Positions 53,225 to 61,305 of a stretch of 64,000 bases of DNA are shown here, piece by piece. This DNA comes from Acetobacterium sp. KB-1. GTDB lineage: Bacteria > Bacillota > Clostridia > Eubacteriales > Eubacteriaceae. The translations under genes were made by a program, and so were the position numbers. The stretch is taken from positions 1,141,616-1,205,615 of the forward strand of contig NZ_CP030040.1 of assembly GCF_003260995.1 (NCBI RefSeq), given 5' to 3'. Numbering within the stretch: position 1 is the stretch's first letter; each line of letters opens with the position of its first letter. The notes beneath the pieces are model-generated. The model ran no database searches. It worked only from the letters and a program-made list of their open reading frames with translations, and was not told the origin of the DNA.

Positions 53225-54717
53225 CCCACCTCAATCTCGGCAATAATGCTGGCAATCTCGTCCCGCAGATCCTGCTGCTCGACGTAGCTGGATACCGACA
53301 GGTTATAGTCCTGAGCCGAAATCTCGGCATTAGGCACCAGCCGCACAAAATGCTCAAGGTCCGCCCGGTTGGTATAGGCCGTGATAATTGTATCGATATT
53401 GGCTTGAGTCAGTTTGTTATTGTTGGTAACCTTGACGCATTCTTTGGCGGCATCAATAAACAGGGTGCTGTTTTCGCTTTTAGACTTTTTAAGCACCATG
53501 ATGCAGGTAGCAATGCTGGTGCCAAAGAAAAGATTGCCCGGTAATTGGATGACGCAGTCAATATAGTTGTTGTCGATCAGGTATTTGCGGATCTTCTGTT
53601 CGGCGCCGCCCCGGTACATGACCCCCGGAAAGCAGACAATCGCCGCGGTACCGGAGGTCGCCAGCCAGGCCAGCGAATGCATAATAAAGGCCAGGTCAGC
53701 CTTGGACTTGGGCGCCAGCACCCCGGCCGGCGAAAAGCGGGGATCGTTGATCAGCAGCGGATTGGCATCGCCATCCCAGCGGATCGAGTAAGGCGGATTG
53801 GAGACAATCGCTTCAAAGGGTTCATCATCCCAGTGCATCGGGTCAGTCAGGGTGTCGCCATGACCAATATCAAACTTATCGTAGTCAATATCGTGGAGAA
53901 ACATATTGATGCGGCAGAGATTATAGGTGGTGATATTGATTTCCTGACCATAGAAGCCCTGGCGAACGTTTTCTTTGCCGAGAATCTTGGCAAAATTTAA
54001 AAGCAGCGAGCCGGAGCCACAGGCCGGGTCATAGACCTTGTTGACTTCGGTTTTGCCGACCAGGGTGATCCGGGTCAACAGTTCGCTGACTTCCTGGGGG
54101 GTGTAGTATTCGCCGCCGCTTTTACCGGCGTTGGAGGCGTACATCCCCATCAGGTATTCGTAGGCATCGCCAAAGGCATCGATGGTGTTGTCCTGATAGC
54201 CGCCGAGGGTCATGTCGCCAATACCATCTAAGAGCTTGACAAGCATTTCGTTGCGTTTGGCGACGGTGCCGCCAAGCTTGTTGCTGTTGACGTCAATATC
54301 GTCAAACAGGCCTTTAAAATCATCTTCGCTGATACTGCCCTGGGCCGAGCTTTCAATATTGCGAAAGGCCTGCTCCAGCGTTTCATTGAGGTTCTCATCA
54401 TCGGCGGCACGGCTTTGGACGTTTACAAACAGCTCGCTGGGGAGGATAAAGAAACCCCGGGTCAAAACCAGATCAGCCCGGGCTTCTTCGGCTTCGGCGT
54501 CCGATAATCGCGCATAATCAAACTCGCTGTTGCCGGCTTCATGCTCGCCGCGGTTAATGTAGTCGGTCAGATTTTCTGAGATATAGCGGTAAAACAGTAT
54601 CCCCAGAACATACTGCTTAAAGTCCCAGCCGTCGACACTGCCGCGCAGATCATTGGCAATGTTCCAGATTGTGCGGTGCAGTTCAGCCCGTTGTTGTTCT
54701 TTTCGATTATCAGCCAT
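53221..54717 (-). CDS. hsdM: type I DNA methyltransferase subunit M
   Basis: This 498-residue adenine methyltransferase has an N-terminal HsdM helical domain (WKQYVLG-like FKQYVLGILFYRYISENL), SAM motif I VYDPACGSGSLLLNF and catalytic motif IV SNPPYSIRW. Length and motif order are normal. Ribosome site GGAG precedes the ATG. First gene of the operon. A promoter TTGCGA-17-TAAAAT (54835-54807) lies 90 bp upstream. Confidence 0.95.
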   Translation of the reverse strand: MADNRKEQQRAELHRTIWNIANDLRGSVDGWDFKQYVLGILFYRYISENLTDYINRGEHEAGNSEFDYARLSDAEAEEARADLVLTRGFFILPSELFVNVQSRAADDENLNETLEQAFRNIESSAQGSISEDDFKGLFDDIDVNSNKLGGTVAKRNEMLVKLLDGIGDMTLGGYQDNTIDAFGDAYEYLMGMYASNAGKSGGEYYTPQEVSELLTRITLVGKTEVNKVYDPACGSGSLLLNFAKILGKENVRQGFYGQEINITTYNLCRINMFLHDIDYDKFDIGHGDTLTDPMHWDDEPFEAIVSNPPYSIRWDGDANPLLINDPRFSPAGVLAPKSKADLAFIMHSLAWLATSGTAAIVCFPGVMYRGGAEQKIRKYLIDNNYIDCVIQLPGNLFFGTSIATCIMVLKKSKSENSTLFIDAAKECVKVTNNNKLTQANIDTIITAYTNRADLEHFVRLVPNAEISAQDYNLSVSSYVEQQDLRDEIASIIAEIEVG

Positions 54718-54806
54718 GTATCTTCTCCATCTTTGCTTTTATTTGTTAGTCGTGGTCGCTCGTATTTCGCCCGATCAGTGCGTCGCTCTGACAGGCATAC
54801 CTTTTA

Positions 54807-54835
54807 ATTTTAACTCACCCTTTAAAAAATCGCAA
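54807..54835 (-). promoter_or_regulatory. promoter of the hsd operon
   Basis: Leftward TTGCGA (54835-54830), 17-nt spacer, TAAAAT (54812-54807). Confidence 0.5.
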
Positions 54836-54911
54836 CCGGTCTTTATTAAAGTGAATTAAACCGCCAGCACGGCCAGCGTATAGCCATGATCAATAAACCC
54901 ATTAAAAAAAA

Positions 54912-55017
54912 CAGCCAATCCCAGCACTCCCGCTGGCATTGGCTGATCGTTTTTTGTGTGTAGCTGGTGTAACCTTAACTGTCCCCATAATGACTCTTGC
55001 AACCGATGATATAAATG
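54912..55017. repeat. 105-bp dispersed repeat, copy A (contains yoeB 3' end)
   Basis: From CAGCCAATCCC to the yoeB 3' coding end this matches 60279-60383 with scattered differences. It carries a hairpin AGCCAAT...ATTGGCT with a following T-run and the codons for the YoeB C-terminus. Confidence 0.85.
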
Positions 55018-55238
55018 GTATCATCCTAGATTTTGTAAATTAATCGATCGCTTTCAGAGATTCTTCTGCTCCAATACCCGGATAGTTCGTGCCGGAGGGC
55101 TTCTGGTTTCCCAATTCCCGTGTATCCATTGCGTTCAATATCGCGAATCAACTCATGGATTTTTTTAAGGATCTTTTTATCTTTATTGTGCCAGTATAAA
55201 TACTCATCCCAGGCATGCTCTGAAAACAATTTATTCAT
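54975..55238 (-). pseudogene. yoeB: YoeB/Txe-type mRNA interferase with in-frame TAG
   Basis: The frame encodes a YoeB-like toxin: FSEHAWDEYLYWHNKDKKILKKI, GIGKPEALRHELSGYWSRRI, SESDRLIYKI. Codon 71 is TAG (55028-55026), after which the same frame continues DDTIYIIGCKSHYGDS and ends in TAA. The part after the TAG carries the terminal His-Tyr expected of active YoeB. As read, the toxin is 70 residues and should be inactive. It follows the antitoxin with an 8-bp overlap. Confidence 0.8.
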
Positions 55239-55494
55239 CGTTCATGTCACACGCTTTTAATTCGATCGTTTTACCCTGTTCAATTTGATTTTTACTTTCG
55301 ATCAGTCGATCATAATAGGCTTTATTACTGGTAATATAAGCATTTTCCATTAAATTGTTATATTCATCAAGACTAATCAGGACGACATTTTTTTCGCCTT
55401 TCCGGGTGACGATGATGGTTTCACAGTCATCGGTTACCTTGTCAAAATAAGATTTCATCTTGTTTCTCATGGTGGTATAATTGATGGCTAACAT
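55231..55494 (-). CDS. yefM: YefM/Phd family antitoxin
   Basis: This 87-residue antitoxin begins MLAINYTTMRNKMKSYFDKV and continues ETIIVTRKGEKNVVLISLDEYNNLMENAYI, the YefM DNA-binding fold, with a C-terminal tail that would wrap YoeB. A promoter TTGACT-17-TACAAT (55560-55532) and ribosome site GGAGG lie upstream. With the toxin broken it may persist as an orphan repressor or antitoxin. Confidence 0.88.
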   Translation of the reverse strand: MLAINYTTMRNKMKSYFDKVTDDCETIIVTRKGEKNVVLISLDEYNNLMENAYITSNKAYYDRLIESKNQIEQGKTIELKACDMNDE

Positions 55495-55724
55495 AATCTC
55501 TCCTCCTTAAGGACTTCTTTCTGTACTTAATATTGTATTTTATTTGGGGCACGAAGTCAAGGAAAGAACGACGGCGGTTCCCGCTAACATTGGCTAATCC
55601 ACTATTTTTTTATCGCACCTGTTCTTCCCACAAATCAAAGCCATCATCACCTCATCATCATGATAACCGAGATTGATAAAACATTTAATTTTGGAGCAAG
55701 AGATACCGCGGCGGTTCTTTTATG
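55495..55724. other. intergenic region
   Basis: Holds the yefM promoter and otherwise AT-rich DNA with no supported gene. A short stretch (gcggttcccgctaacattgg) resembles part of the 105-bp dispersed repeat. Confidence 0.4.
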
Positions 55725-55898
55725 CTATAGCAACCAACCATATTGCTTCTCAATTTTATAAATGATGCGCCAGGGCGAAAAAACAACTTCACGATAAGTT
55801 AACAGATCAAATGCTTTTAACTCTGGCACAAACCTGCCACTTTTGGGCATCTGTTCCAGTCGTGTTACTTTCTCTTCAATTTTTCCCAGAATCTGCAT
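55725..55898 (-). pseudogene. RelE/ParE-type toxin fragment
   Basis: The leftward frame of 57 residues, MQILGKIEEKVTRLEQMPKS then GRFVPELKAFDLLTYREVVF and SPWRIIYKIE, matches the C-terminal two thirds of ParE-like toxins. The N-terminal third is missing, and the end (KQYGWLL) departs from the family. Its 5' end abuts a TGCCTGACAC motif. Confidence 0.7.
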
Positions 55899-55915
55899 CG
55901 CCAGTAGCTATTGGG

Positions 55916-55934
55916 TGCCTGACACTACATCTTC
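55916..55934. repeat. TGCCTGACAC dispersed repeat, site 1
   Basis: TGCCTGACACTACATCTTC here is identical to 58711-58729. The core TGCCTGACAC also occurs at 58495 and 58522. Confidence 0.8.
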
Positions 55935-55974
55935 TTCATCTCAAGATATTAACGGGTCCGATTATCTACCTGTT

Positions 55975-56640
55975 CTAAGCATCTAAATCTTTGATGGTAA
56001 CGGTTTTGGCATCAAAATCGATCAGTCCATCCTGGCGCATTTTGCTGAGCTCCCGGCTCAGGGAGGATCGCTGTATCCCAAAACGCTGGGCCAGATCTTT
56101 TTTTGATGATGGCAGTCGGATTACCTGACTTTTCTGAATCCGAGACTCATAGTGTAAAAAATCAATGATACACTGGCGGATTGTTTTCATCGAGATGGCA
56201 TTGATCTTGTCGGTGAGAATCAGGGTTTTATCGGAGATGGCTTTCATCAACCCGATCATAAAGGTACGGTTCATCTGACACAGTTCCAGAATCATTTCCT
56301 GATGAAGATGGAGGATCACCACCGGCGACTGGGCCAGCACCGTCATCGGATAGTTGTTGCGACTGGAGAAAATCAGATTGGCCCCCAACACATCACCGTC
56401 CTGAAAAATACTGATGGTCAACACGTTCCCCTCGCGGTCGAGATTCTGAACCGCCACCCGGCCGCTCAGAATCAGATCCATGGTTCGGCAGCATTCGTTC
56501 TGAAAATGGATCACCTGATCTTTTTCATACTCTCGTTTCTCATAGTAATGGGCTCTGAAAATCTGATTCAGGGCTTCGTCTGAAAAATCTGAAAAAAGGC
56601 TGTGGCTGGATAAAATTGTCATGAAATCCTGATGATTCAT
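55975..56640 (-). CDS. Crp/Fnr family regulator 1
   Basis: This 221-residue protein has a cyclic-nucleotide-type beta-roll (about 20-110) and a C-terminal winged helix (SSKKDLAQRFGIQRSSLSREL). No four-Cys Fnr cluster is evident, though CC occurs near residue 50, so heme, NO or redox sensing is possible but unproven. It is divergent from the permease pair. A palindrome related to that of Crp 2 lies between them at the activator position. Confidence 0.88.
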   Translation of the reverse strand: MNHQDFMTILSSHSLFSDFSDEALNQIFRAHYYEKREYEKDQVIHFQNECCRTMDLILSGRVAVQNLDREGNVLTISIFQDGDVLGANLIFSSRNNYPMTVLAQSPVVILHLHQEMILELCQMNRTFMIGLMKAISDKTLILTDKINAISMKTIRQCIIDFLHYESRIQKSQVIRLPSSKKDLAQRFGIQRSSLSRELSKMRQDGLIDFDAKTVTIKDLDA

Positions 56641-56656
56641 AAAATAACCTCCTGAG

Positions 56657-56700
56657 GTGTGACCGTGGTAACTTTTTATTCCGCTGATCTACAGTATACT
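56657..56700 (+). promoter_or_regulatory. Crp-type operator and class II promoter of the permease operon
   Basis: GTGTGACCGTGGTAACTT (56657-56674) is an imperfect version of the palindrome at 59416. TATACT (56695-56700) starts 38 bp from its first base, placing the operator centre near -41.5 with no good -35. The same spacing is found at the second locus. Confidence 0.75.
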
Positions 56701-56756
56701 ATAGAAAATTCGAATTTTGAAGCTGAGATTCGCATAATCAACTTGGAGGTTAACGG

Positions 56757-57239
56757 ATGGATATTTTTACATTGATTTTCTGGGTGATCACCCTGGTATG
56801 GCTGGGGTTTTCACTGAAAAAAGACAAGGGCAAAACCCTGAAGGCCATAAAAATGTCCGGGGGAATGATGAAAGGGATCGCCGGGGATATCCTCGGCATC
56901 TTGCTGTTGATTGGTCTGATCCTCACCTTTGTGCCACCGGAAACGATTAAAGCCACCATCGGTCAGGCCAACGAGGTTGTTTCGACGGTACTTTTCGCAC
57001 TGCTGGGAAGCATCACCCTGATCCCCGCCTTTGTCGCCTTTCCACTGGTGGCCTCACTGGTCGACGCCGGTGCCAGCATCGTTCCAATTGTCGCTTTTCT
57101 GACCACGCTGACGATGGTCGGAGTGGTGACCTTTCCGCTTGAGAAAAGAGAATTCGGTCTGAAATTCACGCTGATCCGCAACTCACTGAGCTTTGCTTTT
57201 GCCCTGGTGATTGCCCTGGCGATGGGGGTGATCCTATGA
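56757..57239 (+). CDS. permease-like membrane protein (half-size)
   Basis: This 160-residue protein has four to five hydrophobic segments and matches one half of the predicted permease family DUF318 (YraQ/ArsP-like), with LVASLVDAGASIVPIVAFLTT as the conserved segment. Its stop overlaps the ATG of the other half. The two probably form one two-subunit transporter. The substrate is unknown. Confidence 0.75.
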   Translation: MDIFTLIFWVITLVWLGFSLKKDKGKTLKAIKMSGGMMKGIAGDILGILLLIGLILTFVPPETIKATIGQANEVVSTVLFALLGSITLIPAFVAFPLVASLVDAGASIVPIVAFLTTLTMVGVVTFPLEKREFGLKFTLIRNSLSFAFALVIALAMGVIL

Positions 57240-57967
57240 CATTTTTAAAAAGCCAACTCAAAAACAACCGCTTTCTGATGATCGTGATCCTGGCTTATGT
57301 GGCCGTCGGCATTTTTGCTCCGGACAAATTTCTGCCATCTCTGGGCAACACCTGGTATTATGTCAAGGAAATGCTGATGATCATGCCGGTGATTCTGCTG
57401 TTAACCTCGCTGATATCTGCCTGGGTACCAAAAGAAACCATCGAAAACGCCTTTGGCAAGAACTCAGGCCTTAAAGGTTCGCTGTTTGCTTTTTTACTGG
57501 GCAGTTTTTCAGCCGGTCCCATTTACGCCGCCTTTCCGGTCTGCAAAATGTTACTGAGCAAGGGCGCCAGTATTGCCAACATTGTTATCATCCTGTCCAC
57601 CTGGGCGGTGATCAAAATCCCGATGCTAATCACTGAAAGCAAATTTCTGGGACCCGAATTCATGCTCGTCCGCTGGATTCTGACCACCCTGGCGATTTTT
57701 CTGATGGGCTATATCACCTCCCGGTTTGTCAAACCGGCGGATCTTCCCGCCGACGATGAAGCAGCCGCCACTCTGGATGGTCCCCTTGCTGTGAACGCCG
57801 ACTATTGTGTGGGCTGCGGCCTGTGCGCTAAAATCGCCCCCAGCCATTTTAAGATGGTCAACAAAAAAGCGACCGTCATCAGCCAGACTTTGTCGCCCGG
57901 GGACGGCCTGGCCATCAAGGATGCCGTGGCAAAATGTCCCGCTAAAATCATCCGGTTTTATCGCTGA
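57236..57967 (+). CDS. permease half fused to a ferredoxin-like domain
   Basis: This 243-residue protein has about five hydrophobic segments (DUF318-type, GSFSAGPIYAAFPVCKMLLS, then KGASIANIVIILSTWAVIK). A soluble tail holds a single-cluster ferredoxin motif, CVGCGLCAKIAPSHFKMV, with the last Cys in AKCPAKIIRF. Fe-S fusion to this permease type suggests redox-coupled transport or sensing. It is coupled to the preceding half-permease and controlled by Crp 1 by inference. Confidence 0.8.
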   Translation: MTFLKSQLKNNRFLMIVILAYVAVGIFAPDKFLPSLGNTWYYVKEMLMIMPVILLLTSLISAWVPKETIENAFGKNSGLKGSLFAFLLGSFSAGPIYAAFPVCKMLLSKGASIANIVIILSTWAVIKIPMLITESKFLGPEFMLVRWILTTLAIFLMGYITSRFVKPADLPADDEAAATLDGPLAVNADYCVGCGLCAKIAPSHFKMVNKKATVISQTLSPGDGLAIKDAVAKCPAKIIRFYR

Positions 57968-57970
57968 AAA

Positions 57971-58016
57971 AATCCCTCTGCTGCCGTTCTATTGGCAGCA
58001 GGGGGATTTTAGTGTT
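57971..58016 (+). terminator. terminator of the permease-ferredoxin operon
   Basis: Stem AATCCCTCTGCTGCC / GGCAGCAGGGGGATT (57971-58008) followed by TTAGTGTTTTT. Confidence 0.85.
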
Positions 58017-58117
58017 TTTATCGGCTGCAATCATCAGCGTCTATCAAAACGGTGAATGACGCTTTGCCTTGATTGTCTCGACATTTTTTACTGACTATTC
58101 TCACTATCCCTGACAGC

Positions 58118-58531
58118 TTACGCGGTTTTTAGTAATCCTTTTTCGCCGCACAGTCGGGTCAGCTCTTCGCCGATAATCCGGGTCATCTGATTAAGGTCAA
58201 TGTTTTCACCATTGAGGACATCATACCAGCCGCCGGTCACGGCATCACCAACCGTTTCTTTGAGAATACCGCCGACGCCATTGTAAATTTTGGTGATCGT
58301 CACGGTGGTTCCGCTTAAAGCCACCTGAATAACATACTTATCTACTGGCGGAAACTGAATGCAATGCATGATTCCTTTTCCGGTCAGCTGGGGTTCCCCA
58401 CAGGGATAGGTTCCTGCTTTCATAATCTCATGCAGTTCTTCATAACTCAGTTTTTGATTGAGTTTGACCTTGTCATAGCTTTTAATTACCTGCGTGCCTG
58501 ACACTTTTATAATTACCTGCGTGCCTGACAC
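58118..58531 (-). CDS. hypothetical protein with invaded N-terminus
   Basis: This frame of up to 137 residues has a coherent core (LSYEELHEIMKAGTYPCGEP, GKGIMHCIQFPPVDKYVIQV, GGWYDVLNGENIDLNQM). The family is unknown. The first 16 residues (MSGTQVIIKVSGTQVI, GTG start) come from a duplicated 27-bp unit around TGCCTGACAC and have no ribosome site, so the true 5' end is probably lost or replaced. Expression is doubtful. Confidence 0.5.
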   Translation of the reverse strand: MSGTQVIIKVSGTQVIKSYDKVKLNQKLSYEELHEIMKAGTYPCGEPQLTGKGIMHCIQFPPVDKYVIQVALSGTTVTITKIYNGVGGILKETVGDAVTGGWYDVLNGENIDLNQMTRIIGEELTRLCGEKGLLKTA

Positions 58532-58535
58532 TTTT
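58486..58535. repeat. 27-bp tandem duplication around TGCCTGACAC
   Basis: Two consecutive copies of taattacctgcgtgcctgac plus acttttа-type tail have a 27-bp period (core TGCCTGACAC at 58495 and 58522). Confidence 0.85.
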
Positions 58536-58651
58536 ATAAACTTATTTGTTAATGGTTGTTTCGATTATTCTACCTAAGAGCATTGACTTCTGCACATTTA
58601 GTTGATATTTTTGTGCAGAAAGAGACTCTTTTATGCAGAAAGGAATCGAAA

Positions 58652-58710
58652 ATGCGTGAGTTTGATTATGCAAAAATACCTGATGAATTATGAGTTAATA
58701 CATTGATTGA
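58652..58710 (+). pseudogene. Fic-family N-terminal stump
   Basis: ATG at 58652 starts MREFDYAKIPDEL, then TGA, then in the same frame VNTLIDA, where the second TGCCTGACAC site cuts in (58711). The motif is the usual beginning of DUF4172/Fic proteins. Only about 20 codons remain. Confidence 0.5.
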
Positions 58711-58729
58711 TGCCTGACACTACATCTTC
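58711..58729. repeat. TGCCTGACAC dispersed repeat, site 4
   Basis: Identical over 19 bp to 55916-55934. Both lie just beyond the 3' end of a Crp/Fnr gene. Confidence 0.8.
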
Positions 58730-59402
58730 AATTGGGACTGAAAAACGCCGATTTAATCGTGATCGTTTTGGCGTCATAATCTAGCAAACCCGCTTTTTTC
58801 ATTTTGGTCAGTTCCCGGCTCAGGGAAGTTCGCTGCACTCCCAGCCGTTCCGCCAATTCTTTTTTTGAGCAGCCTAAGGTGATCATCAGTGTTTTCTGCA
58901 ACTGGTATTGATGACTGAGATAATCGTTAATCCGCTGGCGAACGGTTTTTAAGGAAATCACCGTCAACTTGTCCGTCAGAATCATTGTCTTTTCAGAAAT
59001 GGACTGCATCAGTCCCTTCAAAAAATCAGCATTTTTTTGGCAGAGGGCCACCACCAGCTCGCGCTCCAGCTGTAGCAGCGTCACCTCGGTGACTGCTATC
59101 ACCGTCATCGGATAGCCGTTGTTGACAGCAAAGAGCAAATTTTCGCCGATACTTTCCCCGGCCCGAAAGACGTTGACAGTGAGCATATTGCCGTTTTCAT
59201 CGAGATTCAAAACCGCCACCCGTCCCGAAAGAATCACGTCCATCCGATGACAGGGTTCATTTTTTAAATGGGTTACCTGATCCTTGTGGAACTGATTGAC
59301 CGTCGTTTCGGGCGAGCGGATTATTTCTAATAGTTCGACTTCACAAAAGCCATTAAAAAAATTAGCGCTGATCAATAAGCGCAAAAGATCATCATTTTTC
59401 AT
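58728..59402 (-). CDS. Crp/Fnr family regulator 2
   Basis: This 224-residue paralogue of Crp 1 has the sensor beta-roll NLDENGNMLTVNVFRAGESI and the winged helix GCSKKELAERLGVQRTSLSR. It is divergent from a cupin/Fe-S membrane gene pair. The perfect palindrome GTGTTACCATGGTAACAC lies in between, overlapping the likely leader of its own gene and at -41.5 of the neighbour's promoter. Confidence 0.88.
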   Translation of the reverse strand: MKNDDLLRLLISANFFNGFCEVELLEIIRSPETTVNQFHKDQVTHLKNEPCHRMDVILSGRVAVLNLDENGNMLTVNVFRAGESIGENLLFAVNNGYPMTVIAVTEVTLLQLERELVVALCQKNADFLKGLMQSISEKTMILTDKLTVISLKTVRQRINDYLSHQYQLQKTLMITLGCSKKELAERLGVQRTSLSRELTKMKKAGLLDYDAKTITIKSAFFSPN

Positions 59403-59415
59403 TTTTCATCTCCTT

Positions 59416-59459
59416 GTGTTACCATGGTAACACCTTTTCTTTTATTTATCGATTATACT
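59416..59459 (+). promoter_or_regulatory. Crp-type palindrome and class II promoter of the cupin operon
   Basis: Perfect 18-bp palindrome GTGTTACCATGGTAACAC (59416-59433), then TATACT at 59454-59459. The 38-bp spacing to -10 equals that at the Crp 1 locus. Confidence 0.85.
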
Positions 59460-59490
59460 AGATTATATCCATGACGAAAAGGAGATTACG

Positions 59491-59823
59491 ATGTTAGAAA
59501 AAATTTATGCATTTGCCAATGGCAATGAAAAACGGATTGAAAAATTGATTGATGACCAACCAGTGATGATCAACCATATGATTTTTCCCGAAGGAGAAGG
59601 CTTGAAGGAGCATTATTCCAATTCCAACGTTTATATGATCGTCATTAAAGGGGCGGTTACCCTGCAGCTGGATGATCAGGAACCGCACCGCTATGAAGCG
59701 GGACAGATCATCAATATTCCCTACCACGTCAAAATGAATGTTAATAACCGTGATCCCGAAATTTTGGAAATTTTTGTGATCAAAGCCCCCGGACCGGCTT
59801 TTTATCATCCGGACAAGCAATGA
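59491..59823 (+). CDS. cupin domain protein
   Basis: This 110-residue small beta-barrel has FPEGEGLKEHYSNSNVYMIV and GAVTLQLDDQEPHRYEAGQIINIPYHVKM, the two cupin motifs, with His/Glu residues available for a metal. Stop and next start overlap (ATGA). Possibly a sensor or metal-binding partner of the Fe-S membrane protein. Confidence 0.82.
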   Translation: MLEKIYAFANGNEKRIEKLIDDQPVMINHMIFPEGEGLKEHYSNSNVYMIVIKGAVTLQLDDQEPHRYEAGQIINIPYHVKMNVNNRDPEILEIFVIKAPGPAFYHPDKQ

Positions 59824-60404
59824 CAACAGCACGACGCCGGGTCATCCAGCTGGCTTTTCTGGGTTTGTTCATCGTCCTGCTGGTGACCGGTAAGATTCAG
59901 CTGTGGATGGGCGTTTTTGTGCTGGGTGTGCTGGCTTCTTTGTTCTGGAGCCGTCTTTATTGTGGCTGGATCTGTCCGATCAATACAGCGATGGAAGGAC
60001 TCACCTTTGTGAAAAAGAAAAGCCAGCTGAAAAGTTTTAAGATTCCTCGCTGGTTGTCAAAACCCTGGCTCCGCCTTGTGATCCTGTTGCTGTTTTTCCT
60101 AGTCTTTGTTTTTGTGATGCTGACTGGTAAAAAGCTGCCGATTCTGCCCCTGCTCTTTGCCGGCGGCGTCATCCTGACCCTTTTCTTTCCGGCCGAGTTG
60201 TGGCACCGGTTTTTATGTCCCTACGGGGCGATCTTAAGTCTCTCCAGCATGAAAGCTCGCCACGCCCGATACAAAAATCAGCCAATCCCGGCGTTCCCGC
60301 TGGTATTGGCTGATCTTTTTTTGTGCGAAGCTGCTTTACCCTTAACTGTCCCCATCATGACTCTTGCAACTCATGATCAAATGACGTTTCAGGTAAAAGT
60401 TTGA
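59820..60404 (+). CDS. NapH-like membrane protein, truncated before its Fe-S domain
   Basis: This 194-residue protein has four hydrophobic segments and the NapH/CcoG-type CGWICPINTAMEG and RFLCPYGAILSLSSM motifs. Family members continue into one or two [4Fe-4S] ferredoxin motifs, but here the frame enters the 105-bp dispersed repeat after residue ~150 and ends in unrelated sequence. So the electron-transfer domain is lost. It is coupled to the cupin gene. Confidence 0.78.
   Translation: MTTARRRVIQLAFLGLFIVLLVTGKIQLWMGVFVLGVLASLFWSRLYCGWICPINTAMEGLTFVKKKSQLKSFKIPRWLSKPWLRLVILLLFFLVFVFVMLTGKKLPILPLLFAGGVILTLFFPAELWHRFLCPYGAILSLSSMKARHARYKNQPIPAFPLVLADLFLCEAALPLTVPIMTLATHDQMTFQVKV
60279..60383. 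repeat. 105-bp dispersed repeat, copy B
   Basis: Matches 54912-55017. It includes the hairpin AGCCAAT...ATTGGCT and, on the minus strand, a relic of the YoeB C-terminus (SCKSHDGDS then TAA). It replaces the 3' part of the NapH-like gene. Confidence 0.85.
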
Positions 60405-60411
60405 TTGTTAA

Positions 60412-61305
60412 CTACATCTGCTCGTCGCCGACAAGTTCCGGCAGCTTCGCGGTTTTATATTCCCCCAGGAAGGTGGCCCCCAGTAGCAGTACGGCTCCCA
60501 GCATCTGGACCCCGTTCATGGCTTCGCCAAAAATCAAAAATGACGCCAGTAGCGCAGTGATCGGGTCGATATAACTGAGGGTGGCGATGCTCTGACCATT
60601 AAGCCCTTTCATGCCGGTAAAGAAGAGAAAAAAGCCCAGTCCGGTATGCACCAGGCCCAACGCCAGCACCGCCATTACCGCCACCGGGGTGAGGCCGGAA
60701 AAAGCGATGCCGCCGCTGAGACTCACATAGCAAAATAACACCACCGTAGCGATACTAAGCTGCAGCAGCGTGGTGGCCATGCCGTTCATGCTTTTAATGA
60801 ACTTATTGGTCAGCATCAGGCTGGCATAACAGGCTGCCGCGGCAATCCCCCAGGCAATGCCCAACAGATCATTGCCCGCTGCGCCGCTCTGGCTGCAGCC
60901 TTTGAGGATCAGCAACATCCCGATCAGGGCTGCCGCCATGCAAATAACCTTGCGGGGGATGATCTTTTCCTTCAGCACCAATGGTGACAGGCCGATGACA
61001 AAGACTGGTGCCATGTAATAGCTCAGGGTGGCATTGGCAATGGTAGTGTGCTTAAATGCTTCAAACAAAAAGATCCAATTGCCAGCCAGCACAGCGCCTG
61101 AAAACACTAACGGAATCAGGTTTTCGCGGACGCTGGAAAGAGCAATTTTCTCCCGGCGGATAAAACTGATCAGTAGCAGAAAAAGACTGCCGATCAGTCC
61201 TCAGAGCATGGCGATTTCACTGGATTCCAGATTGATAAACCGCACATAAATGCCGATGGTTCCGAAGATGACCATCGCCAGAATAAACATTAGTTTTGAT
61301 TTCAC
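60412..61305 (-). pseudogene. EamA/DMT-type permease with in-frame TGA
   Basis: The frame from GTG 61305 encodes a drug/metabolite transporter of about 297 residues with ten hydrophobic segments. Codon 35 is TGA (61203-61201) within IAMLxGLIGSLFLLL, where CGA or similar is expected. Downstream of it 231 residues remain open from an internal ATG. Unless translation restarts or reads through, the protein lacks its first membrane segments. Confidence 0.7.
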
